Source: Manis javanica (taxonomy: Eukaryota; Chordata; Mammalia; Pholidota; Manidae). From it: DNA of 64,000 nucleotides. Position numbers and translations under genes: made by a program. The stretch lies in the NCBI RefSeq assembly GCF_040802235.1, contig NC_133157.1:23701501-23765500 (forward strand). The letters run 5' to 3'. Below the pieces are notes generated by a model, which saw nothing but the letters and a program-made list of their open reading frames with translations, did not search any database and was not told where the DNA came from. This document shows, one piece after another, positions 12,181 through 23,390 of the stretch (position 1 is its first letter; each line of letters opens with the position of its first letter).

Positions 12181-12510
12181 TTCTGAAGCTACATCAACAT
12201 AATGTTGGTAAGGAGTCTGCCCATTGCCTACAAGATAAGTCCAGGCTGTTTAGCTAAGCAGGGTATGCCCCTGTTGAATTCTCCAGATGCAACTCTTACA
12301 CACCTCATTTACTGTCATGCATGCACAATCCTGTGTCACAGGGATGCTAGTGTGCTCCCACACTATCCTCTTTCCCATCTGCATGTCTGTGTGCATATCA
12401 TTCTCTTTATCTGGATTTATTTTCCCCCCTTAGATGCTTGTCAAACTCCTATTCATCCTTCAAAACCCAAAACAAATGGTCTTTCCTTTCAGTAGCTTTC
12501 TCTGAAACAC
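12181..12510 (+). repeat. L2 LINE fragment
   Basis: It has the L2 order 'cccattgcctacaagataagtccaggct', 'gcatgcacaatcc', 'cctattcatccttcaaaaccc', 'tttcagtagctttctctgaaac'. The first 90 bp recur downstream at 12828-12922. Confidence 0.75.
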
Positions 12511-12579
12511 TTTGAATATAATCCTTTGATAGTAGTAAATAACATGTACTTACGTTCTCTTTTAAATCTGTCTTTTAAG

Positions 12580-12680
12580 AGCATACTCTCATTTTGTAAA
12601 TATTTATTGAGTACCTACTATGTGCCAGGCACTCAGGGAAGAGACTATATACCTCTTATCTGTATTGTTCATTGTAATCT
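12580..12680 (+). repeat. Mammalian-wide repeat core (TTTATTGAGTACCTACTATGTGCCAGG)
   Basis: A near-perfect copy of the 'tttattgagcacctactatgtgccaggcactc' core at 12600-12635. A short (AATG)n run follows at 12723-12741. Confidence 0.6.
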
Positions 12681-12827
12681 TAGTATTTCCAGAATCAACA
12701 GGTGATCTGAAAGTGTAGGAAAAATGAATGAATGAATGAAATGAATCACCTCCCATAGGCTCTTCAACCTCCCACCTGGCTTGCTCTCACATGAAACTTT
12801 GCATGTGGTGAACCCTTATGGAAGATT

Positions 12828-12922
12828 CTCTGAAGCTACATTTTTCAACATAATGTAGGTAAGGATGTCTGCCTGCCCCATTGCCTACAAGATAAGTCTA
12901 GGATGTTGAGCTTAGCAGGGTA
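12828..12922 (+). repeat. Diverged direct duplicate of 12181-12267
   Basis: Both copies contain, in order, 'tctgaagctaca', 'caacataatgt.ggtaagga', 'cccattgcctacaagataagtc', and 'agcagggta'. The second copy has small insertions. The two lie about 640 bp apart in the same orientation. Confidence 0.8.
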
Positions 12923-12949
12923 GTCTTCTCTGAGATTTTCTGGCTGCCT

Positions 12950-13494
12950 ATAATTTTATGTAAGATAGAGAGTTCTATGCAGGTCTCTGAAGAACTCTCT
13001 GATGTTCTACCAGACATTTCTATTTTTAACTCATGTGTTCCTGTGGTTCCAGAGGTTGAAATAAAGCAGTGGTATCATGAGTCACCATCCTCTTAACAGA
13101 CCACAGATGAGCTGCTGTGCCTGTACCCTGCCAGGGGGAAGGCTGGCCACCCAGACCTGCCTTGCTGTCCATCTGCATCCTGTTGTCAACCTCGGACCAA
13201 GGCTGGAGCAGTTTGGGGTTTTTCTGAAACTACTCTGCACAAATTTCAAAGACAGCTCTCAAGATGGGATTTGAGGAATAAATAGGCAGCCATATAATCA
13301 CATTCTCTTCTGTGGGAGAGACATAATAAGCTCCCATTCTGATTTGATAATGAGTAGTTTGGTCCATGTTTTTCTAGGCTCTTGGCTGTAATTAGAACAT
13401 TTCTATAAACAGTGACTATGAATCAATAGGACTGGCTTTTTTCTAACTAGTACATCTGAATGCAGGTATTAAAATGATAGCTCCCTTGAGATGG
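12950..13494. other. Unassigned sequence
   Basis: No recognised repeat. The 65-codon frame at 13077-13274 has no domain. ATAAA-type signals are present but are uninformative in isolation. Confidence 0.3.
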
Positions 13495-13720
13495 TCTCCT
13501 TCTGGAGAGTGGTGTACTGGAACAAGCACTTGATTTGGAGTCAGAAGTTCTGGGTGCCCGTTGTCAGTTCTATCGGTTACCAAAGGGGACATTGGGCAAA
13601 TCAACCATCTCATCCTTTGTAAAAATGGAGATAATGCTTTCTTTGTAGGGATATTTTAAGGTTTGAATGAGGCAATGTATTTAAAGATCATGGCATGTAG
13701 AAGTTAGTTAATACATGTGA
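13495..13720 (-). repeat. MIR SINE, antisense
   Basis: It reads 'ttggagtcagaagttctggg', 'gacattgggcaaatcaaccatctcatcctttgtaaaaatggagataatg', 'gtttgaatgaggcaatgta', a reversed MIR from its 5' to its 3' side. Confidence 0.85.
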
Positions 13721-15190
13721 ATTTCCTCTGTGCTTTTGAAAATCATGTGTTCGTTGTGCTAATGTTGGCTTTGGAGCCTCTCCTTGAAAATGATTAACAA
13801 AGTCATATGTGAAGCGACAGTATTGCAGCTACCATTTATCGATAATCTGGGCATGTCTATCAATCCCTGGGATTTGTTGGGTGATTCATCGGTGATTCAT
13901 TCATTCACTGGTGATTTCTTCTCTATTCTTGTGTCATTTGCTCTTAGAGCCTACATCTTTTAGGAGTGGAGGGCATTTGTCTGGCCCATGGCCTCCTTCC
14001 CACTGGTCCATGTGAAGATAGAAAGAGAAAGAGGCCTAATCTGATAATTTAAAGATATTTGAGAGAATTAGCTCTATTAATTGAGATCATTGTCTGTGGC
14101 CCACCAACAATCCAGCTCACCCACATCCGTCAGGTGCACTGAGGGGTAGGGCGGTAGCCAGGAGTGTTTGTGGTGGCCCACATCCAAGACGACACAGCCT
14201 GTGACACCTGAGCACCAAATAAAGCCAGATCATAGCTGTCCCAGGAGCTGTGGGCCTTCCCATCAGCCCCCCGCTGCTATCAGGATCCTGTTACTGCAGC
14301 ATTCACAGCCAAACCACACCCCTGCACAGAATGGCCAGGAGCCCTCTGAAGCTGCTCGTTCTCTGCTGGTGCTGTCTTCAAGGTTCTTTGCTGTACCCGG
14401 GTTCCTCCTGTCTGCCCAGCTTGTATTGCTGCTTCAGTTTGGCTCTTAATGGAGCTTGTGAATAGCTCTTGGGTTTACACTGTTGCAGACGGGCCACTTC
14501 CTGAGAGTCCACCACTTCTCACAGCACTCCAGCCCCTCAAGGCAGTGGAGAAGAGCAGAGGCTCGCAGAGCTGGCAGAATTCCCACCGAGGCCATGAGGA
14601 GCTGGAATAACAATAGAGACTTTCATAGTCACCTGCCTCACAGAGTGCCTTTCTGATCCCTGGGTCAGAAGGAAAGAGAAACCCCTTCGGGAACTGCTGA
14701 GTTTGGCCTCCAGTGCTATGCTTTGTGCCCTCCCAGGGAGCTTCTGTGAATGCTGCCCTTGGGCAGATGACTTCTGTCCCTATTTGAAATGGAAAAGAAA
14801 AAGGTCACGAGTCCCTGGGGTGACCAAGTGCTGAGCAAAGTGATTTCTTCAATTATTCAGAATTGTTGTTTTCCAGGAAGATGAGTCAGTGATTAGAAAG
14901 AAAAAAATCAACACTTTATACAGTTATTTAAAGACAAACCCCTATATATTATTTTGTTGAAAAGTCAACATGTGGTGATATTCCTTATGTTTTTCCTTCA
15001 ACCTCTATTTTAAGCAGGTAGCAAGTTTTAATGAATTTCACATCTCATGAAATTTTGTAATGTAGGAAATAGCCCTTTGCTAAAGCCTTCACTGAAGTTT
15101 ATGCTAAATATTCCTTGATGGAGAGAAGAGATGGAAAATCTGAGCAGGGTAGGTAGGGCGTCTCAGAGATGGAGAAGGGGCGTGGGTCCA
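13721..15190. other. Unassigned, largely unique sequence
   Basis: Contains a short imperfect tandem of GGTGATTCATC-like units at 13880-13917. GC-rich frames at 14168-14465 overlap without a domain. AT-rich unique DNA follows at 14850-15100. No gene is supported. Confidence 0.35.
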
Positions 15191-15194
15191 GTGA

Positions 15195-15560
15195 TTAGCC
15201 AGGCTTGTGCACCGCCATGGTTTGTTCTCTAGCAAAATGGCCAAACCAAGAACTATTGTTGACTGCTTGGTCTGTGTAGAAGGTGGGATTTTGGGCACTG
15301 GAGTGGCAAAGAGTCCTATTCATATGGCACAGAAGCAGCTGGACTTCAGGGGCTGCTCTAGACTTTTTGAAGATGTTCATGGTGGCCGTGATGGACTGGA
15401 CATCAGAGACCCCTCCTCCTCGGGGAGCACCAAAGAAGTCTCCCAGATTTTGATGAGGCCTTGTGGGGAGAAGGGGGCTATCCCTCATAACTGAGATCAG
15501 TTTCTTGCTACCTTGGTTGAATGACTCTTCACAGTCATATTTAATTTGATTTAAAGACAA
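15195..15560 (-). other. Unidentified 121-codon open frame
   Basis: The frame runs uninterrupted from an ATG at 15560 (residues MSLNQIKYDCEESF) to 15195. The middle has a Gly-rich turn (GAPRGGG, about residues 44-50) followed by a run that could be structured. A 95-codon frame is open on the opposite strand, so openness alone is weak evidence. I see no polyadenylation signal and A-run in the minus sense to mark it as a processed copy, no clear splice sites, and I recognise no family. It could be a decayed retrocopy, an exon or chance. Confidence 0.2.
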
Positions 15561-15984
15561 GATAGAAGTGTACTATTTCTTGTACCCGTGGAGATGCAAA
15601 TTGAGATTCACACTTTCACAAACAAAATAGTTTTGAGTCTAATATTAGCTACTTGCAGAAGGGTCCTCATAGCAGTATTGTAAATTGGTAGTTTTATCTG
15701 TAAAAAAACAAGAGTTTGGTTTTTACTTGTTTTAGATGAAATGCCCTTTCTTCAGAAAAATTCTTGGCAGCATAACAATATGCAATTCAGGTGAAAGTAG
15801 AGATGTCCTGACTGGAGATGGTGGGACACAGAGCCCTTCTGCTTGGTGTACCCATCACACTGGCTGGCCCGTAAGTGACATCTATGAAGCCCTGGGACTC
15901 TGAGGGTCAGTTTGGGGGCATTTGATTTAAAATCTGCTACAGGTTGCAGACTTTCTTTGATACACAGATGGCTGAGATTTCAGT

Positions 15985-16170
15985 AGCAAGTAACTTCTGG
16001 GTCATGCCAACAATCTTTAGCACTTTACTTAAGGTCGTTCATAACGTGGCCCCTTCCTCCCTCCCAGCCCCGTCCCTTGCCTCTTGCATCCTTCTTTGTG
16101 TTCTGAAGGATAGCACTAGTGTTCACCTTAGTGCCCGGTGCAGACAGGTGTTAATAAATGTCAAATAAGT
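15985..16170 (+). repeat. L2-like fragment
   Basis: The run 'cattacttaaggtcgttcataacgtggccccttcctccctcccagccc..' has the layout of the L2 'aaggccctccatgatctggcccctgcctacc' segment but is diverged. Confidence 0.45.
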
Positions 16171-16754
16171 AATGTAATACATGTCATTTGAGGGATGTCA
16201 TCTTCTAGCCAGCATGATGCAGGAAAATCAAATAAAATTTTTGGCATTACAGAGAGAGAACAAATCAAACTTTCCCTTTATTTTCTCTCTCTTAGTGTGC
16301 CATGACTTCTACATAGTTCTACCCATAGTTGGGGCTTAATACATGGAAACTGCTTGTATCTTTCACTATAATTCTTCCAACTTCACTGGGCATGTGTACA
16401 CACACATATATACATAGTGTGTTTGAAACGAGTTAAGAGAAAGAAATAAGAGAGAGAGAGATAATAATAACTCTTATTTTGCTAGTAGTGCTGGATCAGA
16501 GGATGTGACTTGAGCAGGCTTCTTTCTCCTTGTCCTCAAATCTAGCCTTTGGAATGAGCTGCCTGAGCTTAGGAAACAGGCTTACTTATCCAACCAGCTC
16601 AGCTTCTAGGAAACATAACCGCTGCACACCTGAGAGGCCTTAAATTGAGAACAGAGAGACTTCGGTCTCCAGAGCTGCCTCTGGGCTCTGATCCAGGTAT
16701 ATTTCCATGTGGAAGCAGATGCAAATCACAACATGCATGAGCGTGTGCCTTGCA

Positions 16755-16756
<2 letters not shown>
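16171..16756. other. Unassigned sequence with a short GA run
   Basis: A short (GA)n run lies at 16450-16461 with adjacent (ATA)n. Otherwise unrecognised. Confidence 0.4.

Positions 16757-16789
<33 letters not shown>
16757..16789 (+). repeat. (CA)n microsatellite
   Basis: About 15 CA units follow GCACGCG. The frames overlapping it on both strands are repeat artefacts. Confidence 0.97.
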
Positions 16790-16790
<1 letters not shown>

Positions 16791-17570
16791 AAAAAAGAGA
16801 AAAAAGGCTGAGACTGCTCAGAGAAGCTTTCCTGTTCCCTGGGGTTGGAATTGGTGGCAGAAGGTATAGAAGTAAGGGTAGGGAAACTACCTCCTAGTAT
16901 TTATGAATGGATAGTAGGTTCCAATTTATAGAACAGGGCAGAAAACTCAAACAGTATCCCTAAGAGTCATTTTTCACTGTATTAAAACCAGTTTTATTCA
17001 TGGAAGTCCCCACTTGGGTCTTCATGTCAATCAGATATTTTGAATTATGATTTTTATGTTTATTGACTCAGACAAGCCCTAAGCTCATCTCTGGCAGGTT
17101 GCCATGCTTGGTGGGTACTGCGCAATGGGTGAATTCTGCAAAAATGAAACAAAACAACCAACCCAACAGTTATGAGGACTGTGTTTTCAAATGTATAACA
17201 AAGTTGTACATTAAGTGCCTTGAAAGAATTTGGTATTAGCCCTCATGTACACAAAAAACCCTAGTTCACATCAAATATGATGTGTATAAGTATAAATTAG
17301 AAACTGTAAACAGATGGGCAAAGACAAAACACAGTAATGCAAGTGAAGAGATACAAGGCCAAGTGACCTATTAGGTCTAGAAAAGCACAAACACAGTTAA
17401 AGATCAATATATAAAATTAATCTTCCACTTCTACAACCATCCTCACCCCCAGGCAAGGTCCTTCAGACTGACAGCTTTCAAGGGGAGAGGCCAATGGAGA
17501 CTGAAATCTGAGACTTGGCTGGAGATATGTGGAGTCTGGGTTAGGTAGGAGCCACAGAGAATGAAGACAC
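16790..17570. other. Unassigned sequence
   Basis: AT-rich and unique-looking. No repeat, ORF or RNA gene that I can support. Confidence 0.35.
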
Positions 17571-17574
17571 AGTT

Positions 17575-17990
17575 GTTAGAGATGGTTCACAGGTGTACCA
17601 GCCAGACTCCTTGGATGTAAGAAGCAGTGCACAACTCCCTCAGCATAAAAGAAATTTTATAGTTCATGGAAGCTTGAAGAAGTAGGTTTGGCAAACAGAC
17701 AAGATTTGAAGAGTATCTGGAAGCCAGGCAGCAATAGCAACCTGACCAGGACCACATGTCCTGCCATCAGACATGGCTTTACCTTGCAGGTCATTGCTTC
17801 TGTGTTGCATAGACCCGGGGTTCACACTGGCCTTGGACACCGTGCCCGCTGCATGACACCATAAGCACTTCCAGCTTTGCTTCTTTTTGGCATCTCTTGC
17901 TTCCAGTTCTAGTTTGCTAACGAGAATGTATTTCTGGCCCTGGCTGCCAATGGAAGAAGAGAGACTACCCTTCATTTCCCATCAAGAAAG
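17575..17990 (+). repeat. Possible old interspersed repeat
   Basis: The order 'accagccagactccttgg..taagaagcagtgcacaactccctcagcataaaagaaattttatagttcatgg' resembles a mammalian repeat that reads 'acccaactcaaactggcttaagcaaaaaagggaatttattggctca'. A similar piece lies at 59770-60010. Weak, from memory. Confidence 0.3.
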
Positions 17991-18530
17991 CATGCAATGG
18001 GAAATGCTCCCCACATCCCAACCCTCTAACCCAAGGAGAATTGAATGATGGGCAACCTAAATACATTCACGTATAAAACTCATGGATATATCAAGCATGT
18101 CTCTTAAGGACATTTAACATTCAAAAGCCAAAATTCAACGGACATCTGAAAGTATTAAGTGCCACAAAACCAACAAAAACATTTCTGCATGCAGGTCACA
18201 AGGTGGTATTTTTTAATTTTATGATGATTTTTAAAAAAATCAAACTCAAGTTATGTGTCTTCTTATTGATAATTTACAAACTGCCTAGCCAATGACTCCC
18301 CTCTTATAATTTCTTCTCCCCCTTCTCCATCCATTTAACCTTGCAACTTCCAACATATGTATGTTGCATGAAGAGCTGGGTGCTGGCCAATGAAAGTCAC
18401 TAGGGGAAAAAAAGAAAAATCAAGATGGAGCAATGATGTGGTTTACATTTCTTTGATCATCTGGGTTGCCTCATATATTATAACAGTAGATTGCACTAGT
18501 TATGCTTGCTAAATGAAATACCTGAGATGA
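17991..18530. other. Unassigned sequence
   Basis: AT-rich and unique-looking, with a short ATATGTATGTTGCAT motif near 18354. No gene supported. Confidence 0.35.
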
Positions 18531-18534
18531 TAAT

Positions 18535-18790
18535 AATAGATAGGATTTATTGAGTGTTTACTATGTGTCAGATGCTTTGCATATGTTATCTTGTTCAGTC
18601 ATCATGGTTGAAATTGTTCAACCTGGCTGAAATTATTATTGCCATTCTACAAAAGAAGAGATTAAGGCTCAGAGAATATAAGTGACTTTGGCAAAGGTTG
18701 TAAAACCGAGCAATGGGCAGAAATGAGATCTTCGCCCCGTGTCTCTGTAACTCAGAAAGTCCTTCCACCATGCCATGCCTCCTCTTAGGA
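18535..18790 (+). repeat. MIR SINE
   Basis: A well-preserved MIR: 'ataggatttattgagtgtttactatgtgtcagatgctttgcatatgttatct', then 'attattattgccattctacaaaagaagagattaaggctcagagaatataagtgac', then 'gagcaatgggcagaaatgagat'. The minus-strand frames here are its antisense. Confidence 0.92.
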
Positions 18791-19635
18791 TTAGCATACT
18801 TGAATAGATCTGAGTCAATGTTACTCTGATGAGTGTTGGCTTCCTGCACAGGCACATTCCTTCAAAGATAAAAGCATGGCTCGGACAGGTTTCTTGGCAG
18901 AGAGGATGGGAATCTCAGCTCCAAACTGAAACTGGGATTTGTTTCAGTAAGTAGAAATTGGCAGAAAAGGGGAAAAGAGGGTCTTGAATTGCAAGAGATA
19001 AGCATTGACTGGACAAGACTGTCTGGAAAGGCAGTGCCCTGTGAGGATGTCTTGGCCAGTGAAATTCCTTTGAGCCAAAGTTGCCTTCTTTATGACAGAT
19101 GGAAAGTAATGGTCAACCCAGGATAATGTGACACAGTTTGTCTTTATTTGTTGGTTCCTTCTGCCTTTGAGATGTTTCCCAGGCTGCTTTTTGTACAATC
19201 ATTGACGTTATAAGTGAAGAAAGAAAGAAAAAAAAGAAGTTGTTACACATTTTGTAAATCATGACCATTTGCCTTGACATTGGATTCATAAAAATGCTCA
19301 AACTGTGTTGCAGTTAAACTGTAAGTACAAATAAATTCATGAAAATCAATATGCATCCTCTTACAAAAACACCAAATGCATTAAAAAACCCATAGATCTA
19401 TAATACTTTACATAAAGTACTAAAATACATTTTCCTCCCTAGAGAAAATACACAAGTGCAAGCTCTGAGGAAGGTGGAAAAAATAACAAACTAAATATAA
19501 GGCTAAAATGATGTGGCTCTTCTTGGAAGTTTTCTACCACGAATACTTATTTCTTAAATATTCAATAGTATAACATGCCAGAAATCAATAAATTAATTAA
19601 TAAAAGAAACAATCACTAATTATTTCACAATTTAA
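18791..19635. other. Unassigned sequence
   Basis: No recognised repeat. AT-rich from 19300 on. The short minus-strand frames have no domain. Confidence 0.35.
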
Positions 19636-19639
19636 ATGA

Positions 19640-20095
19640 ATCAAGCACATTGTTCCCTTTTCGAGTTTTAGTATATCCAGCTTTCTTCCTCTAAACTCTA
19701 TGTCATATACATTTCTTATGAATATGTTGTATTTTAGATTACAATTTTATTTGCCACATCAAATTCAATTGAGGGGATATGGCAATTTATTTAACCAGTT
19801 TCCTATTTGGGGACTTTAAAGTTGTTTCTAATTTTTCGTTATTATGGAAGGCACTGCAATAAATTTAACATTGTATTTAGTTTCCTCCACCCCTACCCTT
19901 TTAGGGAACTAGTTCCTTAAAATACATTTTCTGGAGTTGAGTCACTTGGTCTAGTGAAATGAACTATTTTGCTGTTCTTGGTAGATATTATAAAAGTCTT
20001 TCCAAAAAATGTTTTTATCAGTTTACACTGCCACGAGCAGCGTTTTCATAAGCCATTTGTCAATGCAAACGTTGTAGTATAGGGTGTTTTATATC
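19640..20095 (-). mobile_element. Old L1 3' region, antisense, diverged
   Basis: The plus strand reads 'ttatttaaccagtttcctatttggggactttaaagttgtttctaatttttcgttattatggaaggcactgcaata', then 'ttccttaaaatacattttctggagttgagtcacttggtc', then 'tttttatcagtttacactgccacgagcag'. That is the order of reversed L1 terminal ORF2 and it is strongly decayed. Confidence 0.7.
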
Positions 20096-20950
20096 TTCTA
20101 AATTGAAGTTCTTAGGGGAAGTTTTCTCTAAGTTGAAGTGTGGCTAAAAACTCACCACTCAGCGATTGTGTGAACTCTTAGAGACTGACTATGAAATCAC
20201 AACACTAAAAATTGGAGATGTCAGAGGCCTTTTTAGTTTGATCTGCCCCTCTGTGACAGGTGTTGGATCGTTACCCACCTGCCAGTGCCTTTGGGAACAG
20301 ACATGAGTGGAATATGTTTGTCAAACATGTCAGTTAGAGTTCCCTTAAGACTTGGCCATGAAATGTTGACAAAGCTGGAATACAAAGGCCTGGCTCTTTG
20401 CCTGCTGTCCCCTGCAAGGCTTGGGAGCCCATGAAAGGAAGGGCATCTCCTGGGTATGCTACAGAGCCTTTCTGGGTTCCAGAACTTTGCTTGGACACCT
20501 GGAATTCAAATTTCCACCACTGCTGAACCGGAATAAACAAATGTACCCCAGGGCCACCTTCTACCATTTCATTCTCTGAATGTGTCGTTTGTAATATTGT
20601 AATGTATTCTGCTAGAATGCCATTGGACATACAAGTTGCCAGGTCACTGGAAACCAAATAGTCCAGTCCCCTTATTCAAAGAAGAGGAAATGGATGCCAG
20701 TGGGTGGAAGGTTCTTTAGCCTTGATTTCTTCATTCCTAGCATGGTGGTAGTACCCAGGTCCTCCACCCATTTTTGCTTAGTGGCGAAATGTCTTTTATA
20801 AAAGCTGATTCTGGACTGTCTTGTTAAATTAATTCATTAGTGGTATCTTCCTTGTTACTGATGATTGTTCCCAGTGTGTCAGACAATAATTTCAAAGCAC
20901 TCCCTGAGAAATGGTGGGCATTGATCTCAGGGTTTTTATATAGTTCAGTT
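20096..20950. other. Unassigned sequence
   Basis: Unique-looking. The 107-codon minus frame at 20334-20657 has no domain, splice support or retrocopy hallmarks. Confidence 0.35.
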
Positions 20951-20954
20951 ACAA

Positions 20955-21090
20955 TGGTAAACAACATTGATACAGTGCTTACTTTGTGCTATACTCTGTT
21001 ACATGCAATTTTCATGAATGGACTCATTGGCTCTGTTTTCTACAGTGCATTTTTTTACTATCCTCATTTTATAGAGGTAAACTGAGGATG
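20955..21090 (+). repeat. MIR SINE, partial
   Basis: It reads 'acagtgcttactttgtgctatactctgttacatgcaattttcat', then 'ttactatcctcattttatagaggtaaactgagg', the MIR core in sense. Confidence 0.75.
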
Positions 21091-21114
21091 GATTTTAAAA
21101 TAGTATATTAAACA

Positions 21115-21480
21115 CTATAAGCTAAATCAGGCTGTAGTAACAAACAACCCTAGATCTCACTGACTTACAACAGTAAAACTTTATTTCCCTCTCATGTTGT
21201 ATGTATATGGTAAGTTAATGTCAGCTCTTCCCTCTGGGACCCACACTGGAAGAGTAGTCCTTATCTGTCACCCAGCTGTGTCCTGATAGATGGGATATTG
21301 TGAAGGTAAAACACACAGTGGCTCTTAAAGCTACAGACTGAGAAGGGACACCTGCAACTTCCTCTCAACTTCATTGACCACAGCAATAACTTGCCAGGCC
21401 TGACATGAATGAGGCCGGTAGGAGGCTAATCCATCAAGGAAGCCCCAGTGAATACACTGAATAGATACCATCTACTACTC
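21115..21480 (+). mobile_element. Old DNA-transposon-like repeat
   Basis: The order 'caggctgtagtaacaaacaaccc..agatctcactgacttacaacagtaaaactttatttc' matches a mammalian-wide element that reads 'ctgcataacaaaccaccccaaaacttagtggcttaaaacaac..catttattt'. Probably hAT-related. Family uncertain. Confidence 0.5.
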
Positions 21481-23150
21481 CCAACAGTAACTGACTCAAG
21501 TTCCCACAGCAGGTAAATTTTGGAGGCAGGCTTTGAATTCAGTGTGATTTGAGAGCCAAACACAATCAACCAATCAACACAGTCAACAAAATCAACAACT
21601 GCTTTACTTTCTCAATGATCAGATGCTAGGAAATGTCTTTAGAACCCAGGCTGAACCTTAGAATCTATTCTTTTGCACCCACGAAAAATGCCATTGTGAG
21701 TGTTAAGCGTGTACTCATACTTTTAAAGCCAACTATTTCACAACATTCGCTGAATGATTCGTCTGTTAGAGCACTAGCACATTATTCATTTGCGTGCCAT
21801 TTTGTTCTGGGTAAAAGAGATCTCTACAGTCACTTAAAAACTTTTTAAAGACCTCATAGACTCTCAGGGCACCCAGAGCGTCAGAGACCAGCAAGGCCAG
21901 TTCCCTGCCAATGCTGGTGTCCTTGTTATGGAATCCCACCTGGAGGCCATGCAGCCTCTCATATGCACCTTGCACTCCAGGAAGGTTGGGTCATTTATGG
22001 TTCCAAAGCTTTCATTCTCAGGGCTACATTTTAAGATAAAAGTAATTATTCATAAATGATACACACATTCTTTATATATTATATTCCATTTATATATGTT
22101 TATAGGTATTTATATTGCTATATATTACATATAATAGTATATATAAAATATCAAACTCTCTATATCTATCCTAGATTTTTACTTTAATTCAGGGATTATG
22201 CTGCCTCCATGCCATTTCATCTCTAACCTCAGTTTCCTTGTTGTATGATATGACTTTGCACCTCAAAGCATCCCCATTGCCAATTTTCAAGGTATTCTAG
22301 TTTATCTTCAATGAAAAGTGAGGTTTGTATAATATTATTAACCATTTCCCTTTTATTTGCACTACTGGAGCTCTAAGTCCCAAAATGGGAAAGTATTTTA
22401 GATTTAATAAGTAGCTTGATCTTTTCCATGGTGAGCTACATTTATTTATTAGTTTTCATCAATGCAAACCAAGTTTGATATTTAGAATACCCAGAAATGC
22501 CAAGAGGTGTGGTGAGAATATTCTCAGATCCTTTAAAAAATATACTTCAGAAAAGATTATGGATAAAGAATGTCTTTCTCTTTTGATAAGTAAGATGGCT
22601 TTCCTTTCATATTTATTTTTTACTTTAAACAACTGTTTATAATCAAATATAGAATGGACATAGTTTATTTCTCTTCAGTAAATGTTTGACACATTCTCTT
22701 TTTAAGTTGGCTTTTAATTTGGGGAAACTTTGATATGTGAGCAAGATCAAGCCACTTTCAGAGATTGTCCATATTTTCTAGTCTTTAAAATAACATTCCT
22801 TTTACTTTATAGAAGTTCTGTGGGCGAGGAAGTGCCATATCTGTCTCATTCATCACTGACCTTCAGCGGTTGCCGAAATAAAAAGAAAAAGCAATGGAGA
22901 CCATAGGGTAGTGCACATATATCATGCTTTGTTTTTGTCCATAGCAGTGGTCATGCTCAAAATGGCACGATTTACTGTGATTCCTTTAAAAACATTGGTG
23001 GCAGAGTGAAAGAAAAGAGATTTGAGATCTATTTAAGAGGTACAAACTGATAAGACTGCGTGAATGATTGACTGGGAGGTGTGGAAGACTAGGACAGAGA
23101 GGAGCCTAGAATTTCTTAGGAATTTCTGGTTCAAGTAGCTGGAAGTGGGT
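21481..23150. other. Unassigned, AT-rich, includes TA-rich simple sequence
   Basis: 22060-22165 is a low-complexity TATATAT/ATTTATAT tract. The rest has no recognised repeat. 21766-21975 (minus) and 21633-21848 (plus) overlap and lack a domain. Confidence 0.4.
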
Positions 23151-23164
23151 GGTTCATGGTTTGT

Positions 23165-23390
23165 TCAAAAATAGTCTATTCTTTTCTTTTAATAAAGTTT
23201 TATTGGAATTCAGCCACGCACATTCATTTGCATATTGTGAATGGCTGCTTTCACACTATGATGGCAGAGTCTGGGGTTGTGACAAAGACCATATGGTTTA
23301 CAAAGAGAAAAAAATCGATTGTCTGGCACTTCACAGAAAAAAATGTTGGCTGAATCTTCCTTTAATAGAACATGGATTTTGTTGTAATTG
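23165..23390 (+). mobile_element. hAT-type non-autonomous DNA transposon
   Basis: It carries 'taataaagttttattggaattcagccacgcacattcatttgcatattgtgaatggctgctttcacactatgatggcagagt', then 'gaccatatggtttacaaag' and 'tggcacttcacagaaaaaaatgttgg'. This is the well-known mammalian element that begins near 'tgtttttgtaaataaagttttattggaacacagcc'. The three short ORFs here are its translation. Confidence 0.85.

Noticed and set aside
16599..16897. ORFs rich in His/Thr or Cys/Val
   Set aside because: Translations of the (CA)n microsatellite on the two strands.
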